Of a stretch of DNA of 64,000 nt, positions 33,697-41,082 are shown piece after piece (position 1 is the first letter of the stretch; each line of letters opens with the position of its first letter). The translations under genes and the position numbers were made by a program. Below the pieces are notes generated by a model. It had not been told where the DNA came from. It searched no databases and worked only from the letters and a program-made list of their open reading frames with translations. This DNA comes from Serinibacter arcticus. Its GTDB lineage: Bacteria > Actinomycetota > Actinomycetes > Actinomycetales > Beutenbergiaceae. Location of the stretch: positions 2,294,001 to 2,358,000 of the forward strand of contig NZ_PYHR01000002.1 in NCBI RefSeq assembly GCF_003121705.1. The letters run 5' to 3'.

Positions 33697-33741
33697 GTGG
33701 TCAAGGCTACGGGGCGGGGCCGGCGCAGCCGCCGCACCACC

Positions 33742-33829
33742 CGCGAGGGGCTTGCGCACCACCCGCGAGGGGCTCAGGCAGAGTGCCGTCGCCAGAAACC
33801 CCTCGCCGGTGGTGCAGAAACCCCTCGCG
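33742..33829. repeat. 22-bp repeat units in inverted arrangement, dispersed family site 4
   Basis: A full forward unit (33742-33763) and a partial one (33764-33780) are followed by a partial inverted unit (33792-33807) and a full inverted one (33808-33829, GGTGGTGCAGAAACCC then CTCGCG). The outer units are complementary at 19 of 22 positions, so the whole can fold as a large hairpin between the gnd stop and the small membrane-protein gene. Confidence 0.85.
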
Positions 33830-33840
33830 GATGGTTGAGG

Positions 33841-34872
33841 TCAGGAGGGCGAGGCCGGGACGTCCGCCGGCTTCTCGTGGTGGCCGCCGAACTGGCTGCG
33901 CATCGCCGACTGGACCTTGTCCTGGAAGTCGTTCAGGTCACGCGAGGAGAACCGGGCGTTCAGCGACGCCTGGATCACGTTCGCGGGCACTCCCTCCTCG
34001 ACCGCGGCGACGACCGTCCACCGGCCCTCGCCCGAGTCGGACACCCGGCCGCCGAACGTCGACAGGTCGGGGTCGGCCGCGAGCGCCGCAGCGGTGAGGT
34101 CCACGAGCCAGGAGCCCACGACGCTCCCGCGGCGCCACACCTCGGCGACCTCCGCGACGTCGATCTCGTACTGGTAGTGCTCCGGGTTGCGCAGCGGGGT
34201 GGTCTCGGCGTCGATCTCCTGGCTGCGGAGGCCGACGTCGGCGTTCTTGATGATCGACAGGCCCTCGGCGACGGCCGCCATCATCCCGTACTCGACCCCG
34301 TTGTGGACCATCTTCACGAAGTGGCCGGCGCCGTTCGGGCCGCAGTGCAGGTAGCCCTCCTGCGCGGTCCCGCCGGCCGTGCGACCGGGGGTCGGCTCGG
34401 CGTCGCCCGCTCCCGGCGCGATGGTGCGCCAGATCGGGTCGAGGCGCTCGACGACGGCGTCCTCCCCGCCGATCATCAGGCAGTAGCCGCGGTCGAGTCC
34501 CCAGACCCCGCCGGACGTGCCGACGTCGACGTAGTGGATGCCCCGCGGGCGCAGCTGCGCGGCGCGCGTCAGGTCGTCGCGGTAGTAGGAGTTGCCGCCG
34601 TCGATGATCGCGTCGTCGGGCGCGAGCAGCTCCGCGAGCTGGTCCACCGTCCCCTGCACGTACCCGGCGGGCACCATGACCCAGAGGTTGCGGGGGCCCT
34701 CGAGCTTGTCGACGAGCTCCGCCAGGCTGCTCGCGGGCACGGCGCCCTCGGCCGCGAGCGCCGCGATCGCCTCGGGGGCGACGTCGAACACCACGCACTC
34801 GTGGCCGGCCCGCATCAGGCGTCGCACGAGGTTGGCCCCCATGCGGCCCAGTCCGATCATTCCCAGCTGCAT
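33841..34872 (-). CDS. gnd: 6-phosphogluconate dehydrogenase, decarboxylating (short Gnd type)
   Basis: A 343-residue enzyme starting at ATG 34872 with AAGGAG before it. LGMIGLGRMGANLVRRLMRAGHE is the dinucleotide site; DGGNSYYRDDLTRA, VDVGTSGGVWGLDRGYCLMIGG and the catalytic KMVHNGVEYGMM follow. The length matches the short GndA/YqeC branch (about 300-340 residues), which often prefers NAD. It oxidises 6-phosphogluconate to ribulose 5-phosphate in the pentose phosphate pathway. A TetR gene is divergent from it and may regulate it. Confidence 0.93.
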   Translation of the reverse strand: MQLGMIGLGRMGANLVRRLMRAGHECVVFDVAPEAIAALAAEGAVPASSLAELVDKLEGPRNLWVMVPAGYVQGTVDQLAELLAPDDAIIDGGNSYYRDDLTRAAQLRPRGIHYVDVGTSGGVWGLDRGYCLMIGGEDAVVERLDPIWRTIAPGAGDAEPTPGRTAGGTAQEGYLHCGPNGAGHFVKMVHNGVEYGMMAAVAEGLSIIKNADVGLRSQEIDAETTPLRNPEHYQYEIDVAEVAEVWRRGSVVGSWLVDLTAAALAADPDLSTFGGRVSDSGEGRWTVVAAVEEGVPANVIQASLNARFSSRDLNDFQDKVQSAMRSQFGGHHEKPADVPASPS

Positions 34873-35029
34873 GCCCACTCCTTCGTCACGATCGATTCGT
34901 CGTCGCACCCACCACCCTGCACAGGACTACACCACCAGACCCGACGGCGAAACACACGCGGGGCGGCACCCGTCGCCCGGGCGGGCCCGCGGACACCGCC
35001 CACCCCGGCCCGGTACTACCCTCGGATCC

Positions 35030-35599
35030 GTGCCCCGTCCTCCCAGCGACCGCCCTGCCCGCATCGCCGACGCCTCGCTCGAGATCATCGCGACGTCCGG
35101 TCTGCACGCTCTCACCCACCGGACGATCGACGCCCGCCTCGGCTTCCCGGCGGGGACGACGTCGTACTACGCGCGGACCCGCGCCGAGCTCGTCAACCGG
35201 GCCCTCACGGCGCTCATCGAACGATTCGACGAGGCGACCCTCGACTTCCCGATCGACGAGATCACGACCGACGAGCAGGCCGTCACGGCGGTGACGACCG
35301 TGACCGCGGTGCTCACCTCGCAGGTGACCGACCAGATCGCGCGCTACGTGCTCCTCATCGACCTGCGCGACGACCCTGAGCTGCACCCGCTGATCAACGC
35401 GACCTCCCGCGTCCAGCAGCGCGTCACCACGCTCGTGGCCGACCTCCTCGAGCAGGTCGGCATCCCCGACCCGAAGGTGCACGCGCTCGGCCTCACCGCG
35501 CTGATCGACGGTCTCGTGCTGGCGAAGCTGGCCGGCGGGAGCCCGGTCTCGATCGAGGACGCCATCCGCGTCTACTGGGCGGGCCTGCCCCGCTCCTGA
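35030..35599 (+). CDS. TetR family regulator
   Basis: A 189-residue TetR-type repressor with GTG start. RIADASLEIIATSGLHALTHRTIDARLGFPAGTTSYYARTRAELVNRAL is the helix-turn-helix region (residues 9-57), with the usual TSYYA recognition turn; the remainder is helical ligand-binding domain with the C-terminal ALIDGLVLAKLAGGSP. It is divergent from gnd, 157 bases apart. The ligand is unknown. Confidence 0.9.
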   Translation: MPRPPSDRPARIADASLEIIATSGLHALTHRTIDARLGFPAGTTSYYARTRAELVNRALTALIERFDEATLDFPIDEITTDEQAVTAVTTVTAVLTSQVTDQIARYVLLIDLRDDPELHPLINATSRVQQRVTTLVADLLEQVGIPDPKVHALGLTALIDGLVLAKLAGGSPVSIEDAIRVYWAGLPRS

Positions 35600-35648
35600 A
35601 CCACCGCGCCCGTCGGGCCCACCGCCGTCGACCACCTATGGTCGTCCG

Positions 35649-36332
35649 GTGAACGTCTGGCTCGAGGTCATCGGTTGGGTGGGTTCCGGACTCGTCGTCT
35701 GGTCCCTGATGCAGGCACGCGTCCTGAGGTTCCGCTGGATGAACCTCGCGGGCTCGGTGATCGCGGCGGGCTACAACGCCTGGGTGGGCATCTGGCCGTT
35801 CGCCGCCATGAACGCCATCATCGCGGTGATCGACGTCTACTGGCTGGTGCGCCTGTACCGGGAGGCCCACGACGCCGCCGTCTACGAGGTGGTCGAGGTC
35901 GAGCCCGACGACGCCTACCTCCAGCACGTGCTCAAGGTCCACGCCGGCGACATCGCCCAGTTCCACCCCGCCTTCGACGCCGCCGCCGGCCCGGCCGGCC
36001 CCACCGACGCCGACCCCCGCTCCGCCTTCCTCGTGGTGCGCGGCGACGAGACGGTCGGCTCGGTCATCGTGCGCGACCTCGGCGACGGCTCCGCCTCCGT
36101 CGAGCTCGACTGGGTGAAGCCGCGCTTCCGCGACTTCACCGTCGGGGAGTTCGTGCACCGCTCGAGCGGCGTGTTCACCGCCAAGGGCTTCCGCCGCGTG
36201 GTGTGGGACGACCCGTCGTCGAGCTCGCGGGCCTACCTCGAGCGGCTCGGGTTCGCGCCCGTGCCGTCGTCCTCGTCCGCCGGCGCGACGGCGACCGGAG
36301 TCGGGACGCGCTGGGAGCGTGTCGTCGCCTGA
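35649..36332 (+). CDS. YgjV-like membrane domain fused to a GNAT-like domain
   Basis: A 227-residue protein with GTG start. The first 70 residues hold two or three hydrophobic stretches (VIGWVGSGLVVWSLMQ, NLAGSVIAAGYNAWVGIWPFAAMNAIIAVIDVYWLV), a pattern of the YgjV family. From about residue 85 there is a cytoplasmic domain with YLQHVLKVHAGDIAQFHP and RAYLERLGFAPV, which resembles the GNAT end motif. The acetyl-CoA loop is poorly conserved, so activity is doubtful. Function unknown. Confidence 0.65.
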   Translation: MNVWLEVIGWVGSGLVVWSLMQARVLRFRWMNLAGSVIAAGYNAWVGIWPFAAMNAIIAVIDVYWLVRLYREAHDAAVYEVVEVEPDDAYLQHVLKVHAGDIAQFHPAFDAAAGPAGPTDADPRSAFLVVRGDETVGSVIVRDLGDGSASVELDWVKPRFRDFTVGEFVHRSSGVFTAKGFRRVVWDDPSSSSRAYLERLGFAPVPSSSSAGATATGVGTRWERVVA

Positions 36333-36335
36333 CCC

Positions 36336-37523
36336 TCAGCCCCGCACCCGCTTCTCGCTCGGTGTCCAGCCGCGCGCTCGCGCCTTGACGACGGTCCCCG
36401 CGAGGAACGCCTCCACCTCACCGGCGCGCTCCTCGAGCCGGCCGCGCGCGACGTCGTCGACCTCCTGCAGCAGATCGAGCCCGATCGTCCCGTCGTCGCG
36501 GATCGCCCACCCGCCGACGACGGCGCCGTCCACCCACGCCGTCGGCCCGGCGTTGCCGTTGCGGTCGAACACCTCGGCGCGGTGCGGGCCCAGGTGGAAG
36601 TCGCGGTGCTTCCACCCCATCGCGCTCGGGTCGAGCGCCGGGAGCAGCGCGACCCACGGCTCGGGCGCAGCGACCTCCGCGACGTCGCCCGCCACGACGT
36701 ACGCCTCACCCTCGGCCACCTCGACTCGGGCGATCGCCCCGCCGTCGCGAAGCGCCGCGAGCGTCGCCCGCGTGTGCGTCTTCGTCCAGCCGGTCCACCA
36801 CTCCAGGTCGTCCACGGTCACCGGTCCGTACCGCGCGACGTAGGCGCCCGCGACGATCGCCGAGCCGGTCGCCAGATCGGGCGACGGCGGGAGCTCGCCG
36901 AGCCAGGCCGCCGTCGGCGCCCACCGGAACTGCGTGGAGGTCCAGCCGCCGGCCACCGTCGCGCGCACGACCAGGCCCTCGCTGGACCACAGCGTGAGGA
37001 GACGGCTCGCGACCGACTGCTCGACCGCCGTCGCCCCCTCCCCGAACCGCATCCGCGTGGCCAGCAGCGGATCGGCGGCCGCGAGGTCCTTGCTGGCGAA
37101 GACGCCGGCGTCGGCGAGGAACGCCCGCCCGACGTCCTCCGCGCGAGCGAGCCACGCGGCCGGGTCGGTCGTGACGCCGCCCTCGACCAGCAGGGCGTGG
37201 GTGCGACGACGCTGGGTCGCCGCGACCGACGTCGCCGTCGCGGCCAGGAAGGCCGGGGCGAGCGCGGTGTCGACGGCGAACACCGTGCGCCGCATCGTCA
37301 GCAGTCGCACGAGCGTGCGATCGGCGTAGAGGGCGCGGTGCAGGTCGTCGACGTCGGTCGCCCGCGTGCGCGCCAGGACGCCGAGCGTCATCGCGGCCGG
37401 GTCCGTGCTGTGGAGGGCGACGACGGCGGTCGCCGCCTCCTCCGACGTGGCCACCGGGGCGGCGAGCGCGTGCCGGCGGCCGAGGCGCGCGCGACGCTCG
37501 GTCGGGGCGATGAGGCGCGTCAT
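36336..37523 (-). CDS. AlkZ-like winged-helix DNA-binding protein (DUF1006)
   Basis: A 395-residue protein of the winged-helix DNA-binding family related to DNA glycosylase AlkZ. ALHSTDPAAMTLGVLARTR near residue 55, TMRRTVFAVDTALAPAFL near 95, ARYGPVTVDDLEWWTGWTK near 250 and WVALLPALDPSAMGWKHRDF near 315 are the family blocks. AlkZ unhooks interstrand crosslinks and is used for self-resistance in antibiotic producers, but most family members are uncharacterised and no biosynthetic cluster is nearby. The stop lies four bases from that of the preceding convergent gene. Confidence 0.85.
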   Translation of the reverse strand: MTRLIAPTERRARLGRRHALAAPVATSEEAATAVVALHSTDPAAMTLGVLARTRATDVDDLHRALYADRTLVRLLTMRRTVFAVDTALAPAFLAATATSVAATQRRRTHALLVEGGVTTDPAAWLARAEDVGRAFLADAGVFASKDLAAADPLLATRMRFGEGATAVEQSVASRLLTLWSSEGLVVRATVAGGWTSTQFRWAPTAAWLGELPPSPDLATGSAIVAGAYVARYGPVTVDDLEWWTGWTKTHTRATLAALRDGGAIARVEVAEGEAYVVAGDVAEVAAPEPWVALLPALDPSAMGWKHRDFHLGPHRAEVFDRNGNAGPTAWVDGAVVGGWAIRDDGTIGLDLLQEVDDVARGRLEERAGEVEAFLAGTVVKARARGWTPSEKRVRG

Positions 37524-37649
37524 GCGACGACGGTAGGGCACGGGTACGACAGCGCTCAGGGACGTGCGGGCCGCGCGTGCAGCGCGGGCTGCTGTCGCCT
37601 GGCAGCATGGCGGGCGGGCCGACCGCCCGATACCGACGAGGGAGACGAC

Positions 37650-38087
37650 GTGCCGTCCACGTTCACGCTGGTGACGGAGTCGTCCGCGCCGGCCGAGGCG
37701 CTCTTCGACGCGTCGCTCGACATCGACCTGCACGTCGCGTCGATGAGCCGGTCCGGCGAGCGCGCGGTCGCGGGCGTGACGACGGGCCGGATCGGGCTCG
37801 GCGAGAGCGTCACGTGGCGGGCGCGGCACGTCGGGATCTGGTTCACGATGACGTCCAGGGTCACCGCGCTCGAGCACCCCACCCGGTTCGTGGACGAGCA
37901 GGTACGGGGCCCGTTCCGGTCGTTCTCGCACGTGCACCTCGTCGAGTCGACCCCCTCGGGGTCCAGGCTGACCGACGTCGTCACGCTGGCCTCGCCGGTG
38001 CTCGGGGTGCTGGCGGAGCGGCTGTTCCTCGTGCCCTACCTTCGCCGACTGATCCGCGAGCGCAACCGCGTGCTGCCGGGGGTCTGA
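37650..38087 (+). CDS. SRPBCC family protein
   Basis: A 145-residue protein starting with GTG behind GGGAG. It shows the helix-grip pattern of polyketide cyclase-like SRPBCC proteins: FTLVTESSAPAEALFDASLDIDLHVASM, a middle VGIWFTMTSRVTALEHPTRFVDEQVRGPFRSFSHVHLVE and a last helix LVPYLRRLIRERNRVLPG. Such domains bind hydrophobic ligands; the ligand is unknown. It is followed closely by another small gene. Confidence 0.85.
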   Translation: MPSTFTLVTESSAPAEALFDASLDIDLHVASMSRSGERAVAGVTTGRIGLGESVTWRARHVGIWFTMTSRVTALEHPTRFVDEQVRGPFRSFSHVHLVESTPSGSRLTDVVTLASPVLGVLAERLFLVPYLRRLIRERNRVLPGV

Positions 38088-38098
38088 CGGACGTGCCG

Positions 38099-38482
38099 AT
38101 GGAGAGCTGGATCGAGCACCGTCGTCCAGGGGACAAGGAGATCGTGGGCTGGATCCTGCTCGGTGACGACGGCGCTGGCCACGACGTCGCGGCGATCGAC
38201 CGCCTCGGGCGGGTGGTGTGGCGCGGGACCGACTACCTCGAGGCCGAGCAGGTGCTCGAGGAGCGCGGCATCGGCTGGCTCGCTGACCTGTGGCAGCTCA
38301 CGCTCCCCAGCGGCGCTGTGCGGCGCGTGCGCATCGTCGAGGTCTCGCCGCGCGGGGTGCGCGTCAAGGAGGACGACTTCGGCGACGTCACGGCGTCGCT
38401 CACCTTCCACGACCTGCCGTTCCCCGCGCCCGCCGTGCTGGCGCCGTTCGCGGGCGACCGCGGGCTCATCGACGGCCTGTGA
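38099..38482 (+). CDS. Hypothetical protein of about 127 residues
   Basis: The frame gives MESWIEHRRPGDKEIVGWILLG followed by an Asp/Gly turn, then a compact alpha/beta sequence ending FAGDRGLIDGL. The start could be ATG 38099 or GTG 38093. It lies 11 bases after the SRPBCC gene and is probably co-transcribed. No family is recognised with certainty, but codon use (G/C third positions) and tight spacing support a real gene. Confidence 0.75.
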   Translation: MESWIEHRRPGDKEIVGWILLGDDGAGHDVAAIDRLGRVVWRGTDYLEAEQVLEERGIGWLADLWQLTLPSGAVRRVRIVEVSPRGVRVKEDDFGDVTASLTFHDLPFPAPAVLAPFAGDRGLIDGL

Positions 38483-38488
38483 CGGCCC

Positions 38489-39924
38489 CTAGCACTCCAC
38501 GACGTTGACCGCGAGGCCGCCCGTCGAGGTCTCCTTGTACTTCGTCGACATGTCGAGGCCCGTCTGCCGCATCGTCTCGATGACGGTGTCGAGCGAGACG
38601 ACGTGCGACCCGTCCCCCTGGAGCGCGAGCCGCGCCGCGGACACGGCCGTGCAGGCCGCGATCGCGTTGCGCTCGATGCACGGCACCTGGACGAGCCCGC
38701 CGACCGGGTCGCACGTGAGCCCGAGGTTGTGCTCCATCGCGATCTCGGCGGCGTTCTCGACCTGCTCGGGCGTCCCGCCCAGCACCGCGCACAGCGCACC
38801 GGCCGCCATCGAGCACGCCGATCCGACCTCCCCTGGCAGCCCGCCTCGGCCCCGGAGATCGAGGCGTTCCGCTTGTAGAGGTTGCCGATCGCTCCGGCGA
38901 CGAGCAGGTAGCGGCGCATCGTGCGCCGCACGGCATCGGGATCGAGGACGAGCGCGGGGTGGGTGCGAAGGAAGTGACGCCCGACGGCGGGGATGATCCC
39001 GGCGGCACCGTTCGTCGGGGCGGTGACGACGCGCCGACCGCCCGCGTTCTCCTCGTTCACGGCCATCGCATAGGCCTGCAGCCACTCGATCGACAGGTCG
39101 CCGACCGGCTCCCCACGCCGCGCCTCGGCTTCGAGCGCCTCCAGCCGCTCGCGCTGCCGCGAGGCCCGACGGCGAACGTTCAGCCTGCCGGGCAGGTGGC
39201 CCTCGCGCCGGAGGCCCGCGTCGATGCAGGCGGACATCGCCGACCAGATCGCGTCCAGGCCGGAGCCGACCGTGGCCTCGTCGGCCAGCGCCAGCTCGCA
39301 CTCCCAGGCGATCTCGGCGACATCGCGCCCCGTGCGGGCGCACAGCCGGAGGAGCTCGTCGGCCGTGGCGAAGTCGGGCGCCGGCGCCTCCGTGCGCGCC
39401 TCGGTGAGGGCGCGGTCCAGCTCGGTGTCGCCGTCGTCGGGCAGATCGGTCTCCCACACGACGAACCCGCCGCCCACCGAGTAGGCGACGCGTTCCGCGA
39501 CCGCCTCGCCGTCGGCCGCGGCGGTGAACCGCAGGCCGTTGGGGTGTCCGGGAAGGCGCGTCAGCGGCGCGAGCCGGACGTCGCGCTGCGCGACCGTCAC
39601 CTCGCGGCGCTGCGTGGGACCGGCGAGGATCAGCCGGCCGCCGTCGCCCAGCGCCTCCCAGGTGCCGGGCACCTCGTCGACGTCGCACGTGCGGGGATCG
39701 AGTCCCCGCAGACCGGCGACGACGGCGTCCGGCGTCCCGTGGCCCTCCCCCGTCGCGCCGAGCGACCCGCAGAGCACGACGGCGACGCCGTCCACCCGGG
39801 GCAGCAGCCCGTCCCGCTCGAGCATCGCCACGAACGACGAGGCCGCCCGCATCGGTCCGACCGTGTGCGAGCTCGACGGCCCGATGCCGACCGAGAACAG
39901 CTCGAGCGCGCTGATGTACGCCAC
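38489..39924 (-). pseudogene. sdaA: L-serine ammonia-lyase (iron-sulfur type), frameshifted as written
   Basis: The frame starts at ATG 39924 with [22 protein letters not shown], the signature of single-chain SdaA, and continues to [17 protein letters not shown]. At the four-C run 38830-38833 the frame is lost; one more base restores [17 protein letters not shown], which holds cluster-binding cysteines, and leads to the true end [12 protein letters not shown] at 38489. The repaired length, about 478 residues, is normal. The enzyme converts L-serine to pyruvate and ammonia with a labile 4Fe-4S cluster. Both parts are fully conserved, so a sequencing error is the likely cause. Confidence 0.88.
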
Positions 39925-40048
39925 CGCGAGACCTCCTCCCCGGGGCTCGGCCGGCCCCGCTGATCGAGCAGGGCCGCGCTGCCCCGCCGGTCTCCACGGT
40001 AGCCCCGGGGTCCGACACGGCCCGCCCCGCGCCCCGTAGCGTGCACGG

Positions 40049-41001
40049 ATGACGAGCGTCGCGGAGAACTACGTCCGGTGGGCCGAGCTGGAGGCTCGCG
40101 GCTCCTCGGCCCGCTACGAGGACTGGGCCCGGTCCGTGGCCGAGGACGCTGAGCTGCTGCGCCGGATCGGGGACCTGCCCCGGACCAAGCGCCAGCCCAA
40201 CCTCGTCTTCGCGGCCGCGCGGGTCGCGGGGTGGCGCCACGGCCGTACGCCGCCGTCCGGGAGTCGTTCCTGGAGCTCTGGAGCCGGATCGAGCAGATCG
40301 CGCTCACCCGCTCGACGCAGACCAACGAGGCCGCGCGCTGCGCCGTCCTCCTGCCCCACCTGGCGCGGATCGAGGGTCCGGTGGCGCTGCTGGAGGTGGG
40401 CGCCTCCGCCGGGCTGTGCCTCTACCCCGACCGCTACTCCTACCGGTTCGCCACGGAGGACGGCGGCCGGTGGCTGGATCCGGTCGACGGCGAGTCGAGC
40501 GTGGTCGTCGGCTGCGCGGTCGCCGATGCGACGTCGATCCCTACGCGGCTCCCCGACGTCGTCTGGCGAGCGGGGCTCGACCTGAACCCCCTCGACGCGG
40601 CCGACCCCGACGACGTGGCGTGGCTCGAGGCCCTGATCTGGCCCGAGCACGACGAGCGCCGCGCGCGACTGACGGCCGCCTGTCGCATCGTGGCCGCCGA
40701 TCCTCCGGCGGTGGTGCGCGGCGATCTCGACGACCTCGGACCGCTCGTGGCACAGGCACCGCCCGAGGCGAGTCTCGTCGTCCTCCACAGCTCGGTGCTG
40801 GTCTACGTGGGCGCGGACGAGCGCGACCGTTTCGTGCGTCGGATGGCCGACCTCGCGGGCACGTGGATCTCGAACGAGGCGCCCCAGGTCCTCGCTCGCA
40901 CCCGTGACCTCCCCGTGGACGGGCGGACGGTCGTGTCGGTGGACGGTCGGCCCGTGGCGCGCGCCGATCCTCACGGGAGGTCGTGGGAGCTCCTGCCGTA
41001 G
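40049..41001 (+). pseudogene. DUF2332 family protein, frameshifted as written
   Basis: The N-terminal part ([26 protein letters not shown], then [11 protein letters not shown]) and the C-terminal part ([34 protein letters not shown] and LLEVGASAGLCLYPDRYSYRF) are in two frames. One extra G in the run 40228-40231 joins them as [17 protein letters not shown], giving about 317 residues typical of DUF2332, an actinobacterial family with a methyltransferase-like ExGASAGL motif. Function unknown. The frame break is the same kind as in three other genes here. Confidence 0.82.
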
Positions 41002-41069
41002 ATTCGAGGTCGGCGCGTCACGTTGTCCACAACTTTGCCAAACGCCTTCCCACGAGCGTTCACCGCGCC

Positions 41070-41075
41070 TATACT
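41070..41075 (+). promoter_or_regulatory. Candidate -10 element of a leaderless gene
   Basis: TATACT lies seven bases before the ATG at 41083 in a locally AT-rich stretch. Transcription would then begin at or next to the start codon, and there is no Shine-Dalgarno sequence. A -35 element is not clear. Confidence 0.55.
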
Positions 41076-41082
41076 CATACAC

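Noticed and set aside
36336-37523. Antibiotic self-resistance AlkZ gene
   Set aside because: The family match is real, but no biosynthetic cluster is near, so a link to a toxin or DNA crosslinker has no support.
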